Shown here: positions 50,202 to 59,264 of the stretch, one piece after another
Position numbering within the stretch: position 1 is the stretch's first letter
How the letters are laid out: every line of letters starts with the position of its first letter
DNA from: Actinomadura sp. NBRC 104425
GTDB lineage: Bacteria > Actinomycetota > Actinomycetes > Streptosporangiales > Streptosporangiaceae
Direction of reading: 5' to 3'
DNA: 64,000 nt
NCBI RefSeq assembly: GCF_030269545.1
Contig: NZ_BSTN01000007.1
Coordinates: forward strand, 186,001-250,000
Position numbers and translations under genes: made by a program
Notes under the pieces: model-generated
The model's input: the letters and a program-made list of their open reading frames with translations, nothing else
Told to the model about the DNA's origin: nothing
Databases searched by the model: none

Positions 50202-50951
50202 GTGAGCAGCGTACGGCGTAGAGCGTGGCGAAGCATCCTTCCGCTCCTGACGGTCCTGTCCGGAACCCTGTTCGCGGCCGGGGCGAGCACGTCCCGCGGC
50301 ACCGACCTGCGCGGCACCGGCCGCACCCGGCTGACCGAATTGATCATCGCGGAGCAGCGCCGCGGCGACCGGGAACGCGCCGAGTACCGGCGGCTGCGCG
50401 CCGAGGTCGACCGGGCGTCCCGGCAGGCCGGACGGCACGACACGCGGGTCAAGGACGCCCAGGCGCAGGCCGACCGGCTGGCCGCCGCGTCCGGCTTCAC
50501 CCCGCTGCGCGGCCGCGGCGTGCGGGTGACGCTGGACGACGCGCCGCAGCCCGAGTCCGGTGAGCTGCCGCGCGGGACGAGCCCCGACGATCTGGTCGTC
50601 CACCAGGTCGACGTGCAGGCCGTGGTGAACGCGCTGTGGGCGGGCGGCGCCACCGGCATGCAGATCATGGACCAGCGGGTGATCTCCACCAGCGCCGTGC
50701 GGTGCGTGGGCAATACCCTGATCCTCCAAGGGGTCGTGTACTCGCCGCCGTTCCGCGTCACCGCGGTCGGCGACCCCGCCCGGCTGCGGGCCGCACTCGA
50801 CGACTCGCCCGAGATCGCGGTCTACCGCCGGTACGTGCGCGAGTACGGGCTGGGGTACACGGTGCGGACGCTGCGCCATGTGGAACTGCCCGCCTTCACC
50901 GGCAACGTGACGATGAAGCACGCCACGGTGCCGCCGTACGCGGCGCCCTAG
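50202..50951 (+). CDS. DUF881 membrane-anchored protein
   Basis: 249 residues: an N-terminal transmembrane segment (SILPLLTVLSGTLFAAGAS), a coiled coil (about 45-95, LIIAEQRRGDRERAEYRRLR and AQAQADRLAAASG) and the DUF881 ectodomain (about 97-245, GRGVRVTLDDAP, NALWAGGATGMQIMDQRVIS, GVVYSPPFRVTAVGD, LRHVELPAFTG). Function unknown; the DUF881-class E sortase-TrpG-pknB neighbourhood near crgA is conserved in actinomycetes and points to cell-wall or division work. GTG start at 50202. Confidence 0.88.
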   Translation: MSSVRRRAWRSILPLLTVLSGTLFAAGASTSRGTDLRGTGRTRLTELIIAEQRRGDRERAEYRRLRAEVDRASRQAGRHDTRVKDAQAQADRLAAASGFTPLRGRGVRVTLDDAPQPESGELPRGTSPDDLVVHQVDVQAVVNALWAGGATGMQIMDQRVISTSAVRCVGNTLILQGVVYSPPFRVTAVGDPARLRAALDDSPEIAVYRRYVREYGLGYTVRTLRHVELPAFTGNVTMKHATVPPYAAP

Positions 50952-51002
50952 CCGGGCGGCGGACGGTGGCCCGACCGACCAGCGAAGGGGGGACGACGCG
51001 CG

Positions 51003-51650
51003 GTGCGGACGCTGATCCGTGGCCTGGGCGAGCTGTTCATCACCGGAGGGCTGGTCCTGCTGCTGTTCGTCGTCTACAGCCTGTGGGGGACCGACCGCTA
51101 CACCCGCGAGCAGCAGGACCGGCTGGGCGAGCAGCTGGCCAAGGCGTGGCAGGCGCCGCCGGTCACCACCGAGAAGGTCAAGCTCGGCAGCGGCCTGGCC
51201 ATGATCCGCATCCCCAGGCTCGGCAGCAAGTACCGGTACGTCATCGTCGAGGGCGTGCAGCCGTCCGACCTGCGCAAGGGGCCCGGCCACTACCCGGGCA
51301 CGGCCATGCCCGGCGAGGTCGGCAACTTCGTCGTGTCCGGGCACCGCACCACCTACTCGGCCCCGTTCAACCGCATCGGCGAGCTGCGCCGCGGCGACCG
51401 CATCCTCATCGACACCCGCCGGCGCCAGTTCGTCTACCAGGTCACCGGACGCCAGATCGTCGAGCCCGACGACGTGGAGGTGATCGCGCCGGTGCCGAAC
51501 CATCCGCGGCGCCGCCCCACCGAACGGCTGATCACCCTGACCACCTGCCATCCCAAGTACTCCGCCGCGCAACGGCTGATCGTCTACGGGCGGCTGGTGG
51601 AGACGCGGGCGCGCGTCACCGCCCCCACCAGCCCGCAGGCCGGCGGCTGA
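51003..51650 (+). CDS. srtE: class E sortase
   Basis: 215 residues: one N-terminal transmembrane helix (LFITGGLVLLLFVVYSLW) and the sortase fold, with catalytic His in VVSGHRTTYSAPFNR near residue 117, Cys in LTTCHPKYSA near 181 and Arg in RLIVYGRLV near 196. Class E sortases attach LAxTG-type surface proteins to the peptidoglycan; Streptomyces SrtE enzymes act on chaplins. No LAXTG substrate is encoded nearby. GTG at 51003 follows GAAGGGGGGACG. Confidence 0.92.
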   Translation: MRTLIRGLGELFITGGLVLLLFVVYSLWGTDRYTREQQDRLGEQLAKAWQAPPVTTEKVKLGSGLAMIRIPRLGSKYRYVIVEGVQPSDLRKGPGHYPGTAMPGEVGNFVVSGHRTTYSAPFNRIGELRRGDRILIDTRRRQFVYQVTGRQIVEPDDVEVIAPVPNHPRRRPTERLITLTTCHPKYSAAQRLIVYGRLVETRARVTAPTSPQAGG

Positions 51651-51667
51651 CCCTGGAGGACTACGCG

Positions 51668-51862
51668 ATGTACGCCTGGATCTGGCGGCACCTGCCCGGC
51701 GAGCGGCTGCGGACCAAGCTGCTCGCCGCCCTCGCGCTCGCCGCCGCGGCCGTGCTGCTGCTGTGGTACGTCGTGTTCCCCTGGCTGGACGCCAAGCTGG
51801 CGTTCGACCACGGCGTCGTCGACGGCCCCGCCCCCTCCGCCCCCGCCTCCCCATCCCGATGA
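51668..51862 (+). CDS. small membrane protein, 64 aa
   Basis: GGAGGA at 51655-51660 lies seven bases before the ATG at 51668. One transmembrane helix (LLAALALAAAAVLLLWYVVFPWL) follows a basic WRHLPGERLRTK segment; the tail is Ala/Pro/Ser-rich outside. Its TGA overlaps the ATG of the trpG gene. Small membrane proteins in this position between sortase and pabA/trpG are conserved in Streptomyces relatives. Function unknown. Confidence 0.75.
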   Translation: MYAWIWRHLPGERLRTKLLAALALAAAAVLLLWYVVFPWLDAKLAFDHGVVDGPAPSAPASPSR

Positions 51863-52461
51863 CCTGGGACAATGGGGCTGTGCGCGTTCTGGTCGTGGAC
51901 AACCACGACAGCTTTGTGTTCAACATCGTCCAGTACCTGCGGCAGCTGGGCGCCGACTGCGTGGTCAAGGACCGCTCGGACGTGGTGCTGGACGATGCCC
52001 GCGACGTGGACGGCGTGCTGATCAGCCCAGGCCCGGGGCATCCAGCCGATACCGGCGTCTGCCTCGACCTCGTCCGCGACGCCGACCGGCGCGGTCTGCC
52101 GCTGCTGGGCGTCTGCCTCGGCCACCAAGTGATCGCCCACGTCTACGGCGCGGTGGTGAGCCGGGCGCCGTGCATCGTCCACGGCCACACCAGCCCGATC
52201 CACCACGACGGACGCGGCGTGCTGGCCGGGCTGCCCGACCCGTTCGCCGCCACCCGCTACCACTCGCTGGCCGTCGAGCCGGCGACCGTGCCCGGTGACG
52301 TCCTGGAGATCAGCGCCCGCACGCCCGAGGGGGTGGTCATGGGCCTGCGGCACCGGCGCCGCCCGCTGGAGGGCGTGCAGTTCCATCCCGAATCGGTGCT
52401 GTCCGAATCCGGCCACGCGCTGCTCCGCAATTGGCTGGCCACCTGCGCTTCTACCGTGTGA
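51859..52461 (+). CDS. trpG: class I glutamine amidotransferase, anthranilate or aminodeoxychorismate synthase component II
   Basis: 200 residues. Catalytic Cys in LLGVCLGHQVIA near residue 82, His and Glu in GVQFHPESVLSE near 177, plus DNHDSFVFNIVQYL and ISPGPGHP. The ATG at 51859 overlaps the upstream TGA; GTG 51880 is a possible later start. The synthase component I is not adjacent, so whether it serves tryptophan (TrpG) or folate (PabA) cannot be read. The gene's place between the sortase and pknB is conserved in actinomycetes and its link to the cell-wall genes is unexplained. Confidence 0.9.
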   Translation: MTWDNGAVRVLVVDNHDSFVFNIVQYLRQLGADCVVKDRSDVVLDDARDVDGVLISPGPGHPADTGVCLDLVRDADRRGLPLLGVCLGHQVIAHVYGAVVSRAPCIVHGHTSPIHHDGRGVLAGLPDPFAATRYHSLAVEPATVPGDVLEISARTPEGVVMGLRHRRRPLEGVQFHPESVLSESGHALLRNWLATCASTV

Positions 52462-52554
52462 CGGGGGTGGCGGCGAGCCCTTCGCCGGTGCAGGGCAAAA
52501 ATTTCTTCGCAAACCCGTAACGCGTCTCTCCCCGGGTCCGAAGACCATCACGAG

Positions 52555-52596
52555 AGGGCTTCCGCCATTGCCCCCGAGTGGCGGAAGCCCTTTCTT
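52555..52596 (+). terminator. intrinsic terminator after trpG
   Basis: A 13-bp stem AGGGCTTCCGCCA / TGGCGGAAGCCCT with an 11-base loop followed by TTTCTT, one of the few T-tract terminators in the window. Confidence 0.9.
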
Positions 52597-52680
52597 ACGT
52601 TCTCGCCAGCTCCGCCCCCGGAATCCTCACTTTCCGAATTCTTTCTGTTGCGAGCAGTGAGCGGACGGGTCATGCTTGTC

Positions 52681-52818
52681 CCGTGGTCATCGGGGGCGTC
52701 CACGACCACGGTTTTCCCTCCGCACAAGCAAGGGCCCCGGATCCCTGGACAGACATCCGGGGCCCGGCCGAACACCGCGAGAGCCCCGCCGGTCCAGGGA
52801 GGGCGGGGCTCTCGCGGT
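52681..52818. terminator. array of three hairpins before the pknB stop
   Basis: Three successive inverted repeats: 52681-52711 (CCGTGGTC / GACCACGG, followed by TTTT), 52732-52765 (GGGCCCCGGAT / ATCCGGGGCCC) and 52774-52818 (17-bp stem, arm ACCGCGAGAGCCCCGCC, 11-base loop). With the terminator at 52555-52596 the 371-base convergent region holds four hairpins and no gene. Confidence 0.75.
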
Positions 52819-52832
52819 CGGTTTTCGGGGCT

Positions 52833-54626
52833 TCAGCCGAAGTGGGGCTGCCGGCCGTTCTGCGGCGTCTCCTGAGTCGGGGTCGGGCTGGTCGGCGCCG
52901 GCTCGTTCACCGTGACCGTCACCGTGTCACCCGGCGCGACCGTCGCACCGGCCTCGGGGCTCTGCGCGAACACCTGGCCCGGGGCCACCGGCTTGTCCGG
53001 CGGGGCGGGCTGCTTCTGCACGTTGCACTTGAGCCCCAGCGCCTTGAGGCGGTTGCAGGCGGCGCGCTGGCTCTGGTTGTACAGGTCCGGCAGCTGGATC
53101 TGGCTCGGGCCGGTCGAGACCACGACCACCACGCGAGACTTCTCGTCGACCTTGGTGCCGCTCGGCGGGGTCGTCCGGATCACCAGGCCGCGCTGCACGT
53201 CCGACGACGAGGCGTAGTCGCGGGAGACGCGGAAGCCGCGCGCGGTCAGGATCTGTGCCGCCTCGTCGTACGGGCGGCCCGTCACGTCCGGCACCTCGAC
53301 CTGCTCCGGCGGCTTCTTGCCGCGCGAGACCACCAGGTTGACGAGCGAGCCCTCGTTGACCTGCGTGCCCGGCCGCGGGTCGGTGCTGATGACATAGCCG
53401 CGGCGGACGCTGTCGTTGTACTCTTCCTTGGTCTGGCCGACCTTCAGCCCGACCCGGGCGAGGGCGGCCGCGGCCTCGTCCTGGGACTGGTTGACGATGC
53501 TGCTCGGCACGGCGACCTGTTTGACCTCCTCGCCGCCGCGGCCCGACAGCGCCCAGCCGACCAGCGCGGCGCCGCCGATGAACACCACCGCCAGCGCCAC
53601 CCACAGCGCGGCCTTCTTGCCCGCGCCGCCGCGCCGCTGCGGCTCCTCGTAGTGCACCGGCGGCAGGTCGTAGTCGTTGCCGACCGGCGGCTGCATCTGG
53701 GTGCGCGGCGGCACCCCGCCCATCACCTGGGTGCTCTGCGGTTGCGCGCCCATCAGCATGGTGGACGCGGCGGTGGAGGCGACCGGCTGCCCGTGGAGCG
53801 CCCGCTGGATCTCCTGCCGGAACTCGTTGGCGGTCTGATAGCGGTGGTCGGGGTGCTTGGCCATCGCCTTGAGCACGATGGCGTCGGCCCACTGCGGGAT
53901 GTCGGCGTTCAGCTGCGACGGCGGCACCGGCTCCTCCCGCACATGCTGGTAGGCGATGGCCACCGGGGAGTCGCCGGTGAACGGCGGCCGGCCGGTCAGC
54001 AGCTCGTACAGCACGCAGCCGGTGGAGTAGATGTCGCTGCGCGCGTCGACCCGCTCGCCCCGCGCCTGCTCGGGCGACAGGTACTGGGCCGTCCCGATCA
54101 CCTGGGCGGTCTGCGTCATCGTGGCGGCCGAGTCGGCCATGGCCCGCGCGATGCCGAAGTCCATGACCTTGACCTCGTGGCTGCGGGTCAGCATCACGTT
54201 GGCCGGCTTGATGTCGCGGTGCACGATCCCGCCGCGATGGCTGTAGTCCAGCGCCCGCAGGATGCCGTCGGTGATCTCCAGCGCCTTCTCCGGCAGCAGC
54301 GCCCGGTTCTCCCGCAGCAGGTCGCGCAGTGTGCTGCCGTCGACGTACTCCATGACGATGTACGGGATGGAGGTGTCGCCGACGGAGTCCTCGCCGGTGT
54401 CGTACACGGCGATGATCGACGGGTGGTTCAGGGACGCGGCCGACTGCGCCTCCCGCCGGAAGCGGGCCTGGAAGGTGGGGTCACGAGCCAGGTCGGAGCG
54501 CAGTGTCTTGACCGCCACGACGCGGTCGAGGCGCAGGTCTCTGGCACGGTAGACCTCGGCCATGCCGCCGCGCCCGATGACGCCCTCGAGCTGGTAGCGG
54601 CCGCCGAGCAGCCGAGGTTGACTCAT
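52833..54626 (-). CDS. pknB: serine/threonine protein kinase PknB with PASTA domains
   Basis: 597 residues: kinase domain (about 10-275: GRGGMAEVYRARD glycine-rich loop, VAVKTL catalytic Lys, IVHRDIKPANVML catalytic loop, VMDFGIARAM and the TQTAQVIGTAQYLSPEQ activation segment), a juxtamembrane linker with Pro/Gln, a transmembrane helix (about 343-365) and three extracellular PASTA domains (about 370-580). PASTA domains bind lipid II/muropeptides; the kinase controls growth and division in actinobacteria and is dephosphorylated by PstP. Mycobacterial PknB has four PASTA domains. Last gene of the minus-strand cell-wall operon. ATG at 54626. Confidence 0.94.
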   Translation of the reverse strand: MSQPRLLGGRYQLEGVIGRGGMAEVYRARDLRLDRVVAVKTLRSDLARDPTFQARFRREAQSAASLNHPSIIAVYDTGEDSVGDTSIPYIVMEYVDGSTLRDLLRENRALLPEKALEITDGILRALDYSHRGGIVHRDIKPANVMLTRSHEVKVMDFGIARAMADSAATMTQTAQVIGTAQYLSPEQARGERVDARSDIYSTGCVLYELLTGRPPFTGDSPVAIAYQHVREEPVPPSQLNADIPQWADAIVLKAMAKHPDHRYQTANEFRQEIQRALHGQPVASTAASTMLMGAQPQSTQVMGGVPPRTQMQPPVGNDYDLPPVHYEEPQRRGGAGKKAALWVALAVVFIGGAALVGWALSGRGGEEVKQVAVPSSIVNQSQDEAAAALARVGLKVGQTKEEYNDSVRRGYVISTDPRPGTQVNEGSLVNLVVSRGKKPPEQVEVPDVTGRPYDEAAQILTARGFRVSRDYASSSDVQRGLVIRTTPPSGTKVDEKSRVVVVVSTGPSQIQLPDLYNQSQRAACNRLKALGLKCNVQKQPAPPDKPVAPGQVFAQSPEAGATVAPGDTVTVTVNEPAPTSPTPTQETPQNGRQPHFG

Positions 54627-54660
54627 ATGTGCACTTTCCCTCGTACGTCTACACCTTGTC

Positions 54661-56082
54661 TCAGAACCTAGCCCCCCGCGGTGGACGTGCGAGGGATCCG
54701 GGCTCGGAGTTGACGGAGTCGTGGTCCTCCCCGTCGGTGCGGGTGCTGGCTTCGGGCCGGGGGCGGTCCCGGTCGGATCTGTGGTCGGCTTCTGTAGAAG
54801 GGGACGCGCTGCGGTACGGGGTTGTTGCCCTCGGTCCTGGCCGCGGCTCACGATCGTCCCGGACGGGCCGCGCGGAGGCAAGACCCACGGGCCGCAAGCC
54901 GCGGGCTCCGGGCCCCGCCGGAGCCGATCCCCGCAGGTCGAGCCCACCGGGCCGGCCTGGCTCGCGGATGGGTGCGCCTGCCCGGCTGCGATGCGCCGGT
55001 GCCGTGCGTCCTTGCTCCGGCATGTCCCCGACGCGCAGGTTACCGGGCGTAAAGCTGTCGTCAAGTTCCGGCGATTCGGTCGGCGTGCCGGGCGCCCGCT
55101 GCGGATCCCCGGGTCGCCCCGGCGATCCTCGGGGAAACCTTGGTGAACCGCGGACGAATTCTGGCGACCCGCGCGGCCGTCGCGGTGAATCGTGTTGATT
55201 ATCGGAAATGCCTGGCCGGGGTTCCGGGGCGGTCACCGGTGCGGCGCCCGGCGGGACCGGCGGCGGCAGCGCGTCGCGGAGCGCGGCGGCGCGCTCGGCC
55301 ACCCGGCCCGCGTCACCGCCGAACCGCTCGGCCGGCTCCTTGGCCAGCAGCGTGAACACCAGCGCCTGGACGTCCGCCGGAACGTCGTCCGGCAGCCGCG
55401 GCGGTGCCTCCCGGACATGCTTGAGCGCGGTATCGACCGTCGTGTCCCCGTCGAACGGCACCCGGCCCGCCAGGCACTCGAAGGCCACCACACCCAGCGC
55501 GTACAGATCGACCGCCGGGGTCAGCTCCTGCCCGGTGGCCTGCTCGGGCGACAGATAGCGGACCGAGCCCATCACCCGCCCCGCCGCCGTCACCCCGGCC
55601 GACTCGGGGCCCCGCGCGATCCCGAAATCGGTGATCTTCACGGTGCCGTCCGCGGTCACCAGCAGATTGCCGGGCTTGACGTCGCGGTGCACGATCCCCG
55701 CGCGGTGCGCCGCGGCCAGCGCCCGCGCCGTCTGCGCCACCAGATCGAGCGTGCGCCATGCGGTGAGCCTGCCCACCCGCGCCAGCACCGCCGACAGCGG
55801 CTCCCCCGGCACCAGCTCCATCACCAGATAAGCCCGGCCGCTGTGGGTGCCGTGGTCGTACACCCGGGCGATGCCCTCATGCCGCAGCACCTCCGCGCAC
55901 CGGGCCTCGGCCGCGAACCGCTCCGGCGCCGCCACGTCCGGCGGCACGTCCTCGCGCAGCAGCTTCACCGCGACGTCGCGGCCCGTCCGCTCGTCGCGGG
56001 CCGTCCAGACCTCGCCCATCCCGCCGGTGGCGACCGGCTGCACCAGCCGGTACCGGTCGTTCAGGACGAGATCGCGGCTCAC
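54661..56082 (-). CDS. pknA: serine/threonine protein kinase PknA-like
   Basis: 473 residues. The kinase domain (about 8-270) is complete (VATGGMGEVWTARDERTGRDVAVKLL, IVHRDVKPGNLLV, ITDFGIARG, GSVRYLSPEQ). After it come about 200 residues of disordered Arg/Pro/Gly/Ser-rich sequence with repeated RGSP-x-x-x-RGSP units near 325-345 and no convincing transmembrane helix, so unlike M. tuberculosis PknA it is probably cytosolic. It belongs to the pknA-pknB pair that phosphorylates division and wall proteins. GTG at 56082 overlaps the pbpA stop (GTGA). Confidence 0.88.
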   Translation of the reverse strand: MSRDLVLNDRYRLVQPVATGGMGEVWTARDERTGRDVAVKLLREDVPPDVAAPERFAAEARCAEVLRHEGIARVYDHGTHSGRAYLVMELVPGEPLSAVLARVGRLTAWRTLDLVAQTARALAAAHRAGIVHRDVKPGNLLVTADGTVKITDFGIARGPESAGVTAAGRVMGSVRYLSPEQATGQELTPAVDLYALGVVAFECLAGRVPFDGDTTVDTALKHVREAPPRLPDDVPADVQALVFTLLAKEPAERFGGDAGRVAERAAALRDALPPPVPPGAAPVTAPEPRPGISDNQHDSPRRPRGSPEFVRGSPRFPRGSPGRPGDPQRAPGTPTESPELDDSFTPGNLRVGDMPEQGRTAPAHRSRAGAPIREPGRPGGLDLRGSAPAGPGARGLRPVGLASARPVRDDREPRPGPRATTPYRSASPSTEADHRSDRDRPRPEASTRTDGEDHDSVNSEPGSLARPPRGARF

Positions 56083-57557
56083 TTTTTCAGCACCTGGGCC
56101 ATGATCGCGCCGGCCACCGGGCCGGCGGCGGTGCCACCGCTGCCCGGACCCTCGGTGACGACCGCGAAGGCGTACCGGGGCTTGTTGATCGGGGCGAACC
56201 CGACGAACCACCGCGCGTTGGGGTTGCCGTCGCCCTGCTCGGCGGTACCGGTCTTACCGGCGATGTTCAGGCCCTGCAGGTTCTTGGCCGTGCCCTCGGT
56301 GACCACCGCGCGCATCATGTCGGCCAGCTGCTCGGCCGTGTCGGACTGGATGGCCTGCGAGAACTCCTCCGGGTCGGCGCTGTAGAGCTCGCTTTGGTCC
56401 TTGGCCCGCACGGTCTGCACCAGATACGGCTTCATGATCTTGCCGCCGTTGGCGACCGCGGCCGCCACCATCGCCATCTGCAGCGGGGTGGCCCGCACGT
56501 TCTCCTGGCCGATGCCGGAGCGGGCGGTGCCGTCCTGCCCGGTCCGGGTCATCTGCCCGGTCTCCAGGTTCCGCACCGACACCGGCACGTCGCTCTCGGC
56601 GGGGTAGACGTCCGGCTCGATCTCGAACCGCCGGTTGAAGCCGAACTTGGTGGCGCCCTGGTTGAGCCGCTCGATGCCCATCTTCAGCGCCAGCTCGCCG
56701 AACGTGGTGTTGCAGGACTCGGCGTACGCGCCGCGCAGCGAGGCCCGTCCGGCGCAGTTGCCGGTGTCGTGCGAGTTCGGCAGCGGCCTGCCCGACTCCG
56801 GCAGGATCAGCTGGCCGGTGTTGACGATCGAGCCGCTGTTCAGCCCCATCTGCTCGATGGCGATCGCCGCGGTGACCGTCTTGAACGACGAACCCGGCGG
56901 GAACGTCTGGCTCATCGCGTTGTCGATCAGCGGCTTGATGACGCCCTTGGTCTGGTCCAGCTGGATCAGCCGCTCGCTGCCCTTGGTGCCCTTCTGCGGC
57001 GCCACCTCGTTCGGATCGAACGACGGGTAGGACGCCAGCACCTGCACCGCGCCGGTCTTGATGTCGATCACCGCGGCCCCGGCCCGGCGCGTGGTGCTGG
57101 CCTTCAGCCGCTGGTAGGCGACCTCCTGGGCGTCGGTGTTCAGCGTCAGCTCCACATTGGCGCCCTCGGCCTTCTTGCCGATGAACATGTCGAACCAGCG
57201 CTGGTGGGTGATCCGTTTGTCGGTGCCGCCCAGCAGCGAGTTGTAGGCCAGCTCCACCTTGGACGCGCCGCCGTTGAAGTAACCGGTGACCGGCGAGTAC
57301 ACCGGGCCGTTCTTGTAGCTGCGGCCGTACTTGGGGTTCTCCTTGCCGGTCGGCTCGGACTGCGCGAGCACCTGCCCGTCCGCGATGATCTGCCCGCGGG
57401 GCGAGTTGAACACCTCGGCGAACTTGCGGGTGTTCTTGTCGTCGTTGCGCAGCGCCTCGGCCTGGCTGCCCTGCACGTAGTTGACCTGCGCCATCAGGCC
57501 GAAGAACAGCAGCAACCCGAAGATCGCGACCCGGCGCAGCGGCTTGTCCATGTTCAT
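56079..57557 (-). CDS. pbpA: penicillin-binding protein 2 (PbpA), class B transpeptidase
   Basis: 492 residues. N-terminal membrane anchor (LRRVAIFGLLLFFGLMAQV), dimerisation domain and transpeptidase domain with active-site motifs SSFK (PPGSSFKTVTAA near residue 225), SCN (YAESCNTTFG near 283) and KTGT (AGKTGTAEQGDG near 440). It cross-links peptidoglycan and works with the neighbouring SEDS glycosyltransferase RodA. Regulated by PknB phosphorylation in mycobacteria. The ATG at 57557 is 60 bases after rodA. Confidence 0.95.
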   Translation of the reverse strand: MNMDKPLRRVAIFGLLLFFGLMAQVNYVQGSQAEALRNDDKNTRKFAEVFNSPRGQIIADGQVLAQSEPTGKENPKYGRSYKNGPVYSPVTGYFNGGASKVELAYNSLLGGTDKRITHQRWFDMFIGKKAEGANVELTLNTDAQEVAYQRLKASTTRRAGAAVIDIKTGAVQVLASYPSFDPNEVAPQKGTKGSERLIQLDQTKGVIKPLIDNAMSQTFPPGSSFKTVTAAIAIEQMGLNSGSIVNTGQLILPESGRPLPNSHDTGNCAGRASLRGAYAESCNTTFGELALKMGIERLNQGATKFGFNRRFEIEPDVYPAESDVPVSVRNLETGQMTRTGQDGTARSGIGQENVRATPLQMAMVAAAVANGGKIMKPYLVQTVRAKDQSELYSADPEEFSQAIQSDTAEQLADMMRAVVTEGTAKNLQGLNIAGKTGTAEQGDGNPNARWFVGFAPINKPRYAFAVVTEGPGSGGTAAGPVAGAIMAQVLKK

Positions 57558-57617
57558 CGGGTGATGCTCCGCTCGATGTCGGGGACAGGTCCGGCTTGGC
57601 TGGTCATCGGTGCGGGA

Positions 57618-59264
57618 TCACCTCGTGCTCACGATCTGGGTCATGCCCTCGTCCTGGATCGCCTGCGGCGCCGGCTTGCGCGCGTCGTGGCTCATCCGGA
57701 CCAGGATGGCGATCAGGATCCAGTTGGCCATCAGCGACGAACCGCCCTGGGACAAAAACGGCGTGGTCAGACCGGTCAGCGGGATCAGCCGGGTGACGCC
57801 GCCGACGATCACGAACACCTGCAGCGCCAGCACGAACGACACGCCGCCGGCGAACAGCTTCAGGAACGGGTCGCGGGCGGCCACCCCCGTCTTCATGCCG
57901 CGCTGCACGATCAGCGCGTAGATCAGCAGCACCACCATCAGCCCGGTCAGCCCGAGCTCCTCGCCCAGCGAGTCGAAGATGAAGTCGCTGAACGACAGCG
58001 GGGTGCGCCACGGCTCGCCCTGCCCCAGGCCGGTGCCGAGGACCCCGCCCTCACCCAGCGCGAACAGCCCCTTCATCAGCTGGGCGCTGTCGGAGTACTC
58101 CCCGCCCAGCTTGCTGCAGGCGTACCAGCCGGGCCCGATGAGGCGGGTCTGCTCGGCCTTCCCGGTGTCCCCGGCCCGCTCGTACTCGGCGGCCTTGCGC
58201 TCCAGCTCCTCGTCGTACTGCTTGTAGATGTCGGTGTCGGGGTTGACCGGCTCGACCTTGCCGTTCTCCAGCAGGCAGCCGCCGTCGAAGTACGGCTTGG
58301 GGTTCTGCCAGATGTCGATGCGCTGGTTGACGTGCCCCATGAACGGCAGCAGCGTCGCGATGAACACGCCCACCGCCAGCAGCCCGACGCCGATCAGCAC
58401 CCACGACACCCGCTGCGTGGCGATGTACAGCATCGACACGAACAGGCCGAAGTACAGCAGCGCCGTGCCCAGGTCCTTCTGCATGAACAGCACGCCCAGG
58501 CAGAACAGCCAGATGACCATGATCGGGCCCAGGTCGCGGGCCCGGGGCAGGCTGAGCGGCCCGATCTTCTTGCCGATCAGCGACATGGCCTGCCGCTTGT
58601 TCACCAGGTAGCCGGCGAAGAAGACCACCAGCATCAGCTTGGCGAACTCGCCCGGCTGCACCGAGAACCCGGCCACGTTGATCCACACCCGGGCGCCGTT
58701 GATCTCCGCGCCCACGCCCGGCACGATCGGCAGCAGCAGCAGGATGATGGCGCCCAGGCCGATCATGTAGGTGTAGCGCTGCGCGGTCTTGGGGGTGAAC
58801 GACAGCGGCGCGTCGGTCCGGTTGGTGTCCCGCATGATCAGCACCGCGGCGACGAACAGCGCGATGCCGACGAAGGTCCACATCAGCTGGGACGGGGCGT
58901 CGGCGGCGTCCTTGAGCACCTGCTGGCCCGCGGCCGCCGCGGCCCGCCGGTTCGGCTGGGTGTCCAGGTCCAACCGGTAGATCATGGCCAGGCCGAGCCC
59001 GTTCAACGCCACCGCGAGCGGCAGCAGCAGCGGGTCGGCGTACGGTGCGAACTTCGCCTGGACGAAGTAGGCGGCCAGCGCCAGCACCACCAGGCCGCCG
59101 CCGTACCCGAACAACCCGGCGGGGATCTGCCCGTCACGGGCCAGGCCCACCTCCGCGAACGCCGACAGCGTCAGCACCATCGCGAAGATGAGCAGCGCCA
59201 GCGACGCCGCGTTGCGCCGCTGGTACGGCAGCTGGCGGCGGATCTGCTCCCCGAGCTGATTCAT
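57618..59264 (-). CDS. rodA: SEDS-family peptidoglycan glycosyltransferase RodA/FtsW
   Basis: 548 residues, ten or more membrane helices. SEDS signatures: GARVWINVAGFSVQPGEFAKL (conserved catalytic-loop region near residue 192), LMLVVFFAGYLVN, VLFMQKDLGTALLYFG, and the C-terminal GGVTRLIPLTGLTTPFLSQGGSSLMANW near 492. The large extracellular loop (about 318-400, with DTDIYKQYDEELERKAAEYER) is much longer than in E. coli RodA. It polymerises lipid II with PbpA as partner. It starts one base before the pstP stop, so the genes are directly adjacent. Confidence 0.93.
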   Translation of the reverse strand: MNQLGEQIRRQLPYQRRNAASLALLIFAMVLTLSAFAEVGLARDGQIPAGLFGYGGGLVVLALAAYFVQAKFAPYADPLLLPLAVALNGLGLAMIYRLDLDTQPNRRAAAAAGQQVLKDAADAPSQLMWTFVGIALFVAAVLIMRDTNRTDAPLSFTPKTAQRYTYMIGLGAIILLLLPIVPGVGAEINGARVWINVAGFSVQPGEFAKLMLVVFFAGYLVNKRQAMSLIGKKIGPLSLPRARDLGPIMVIWLFCLGVLFMQKDLGTALLYFGLFVSMLYIATQRVSWVLIGVGLLAVGVFIATLLPFMGHVNQRIDIWQNPKPYFDGGCLLENGKVEPVNPDTDIYKQYDEELERKAAEYERAGDTGKAEQTRLIGPGWYACSKLGGEYSDSAQLMKGLFALGEGGVLGTGLGQGEPWRTPLSFSDFIFDSLGEELGLTGLMVVLLIYALIVQRGMKTGVAARDPFLKLFAGGVSFVLALQVFVIVGGVTRLIPLTGLTTPFLSQGGSSLMANWILIAILVRMSHDARKPAPQAIQDEGMTQIVSTR

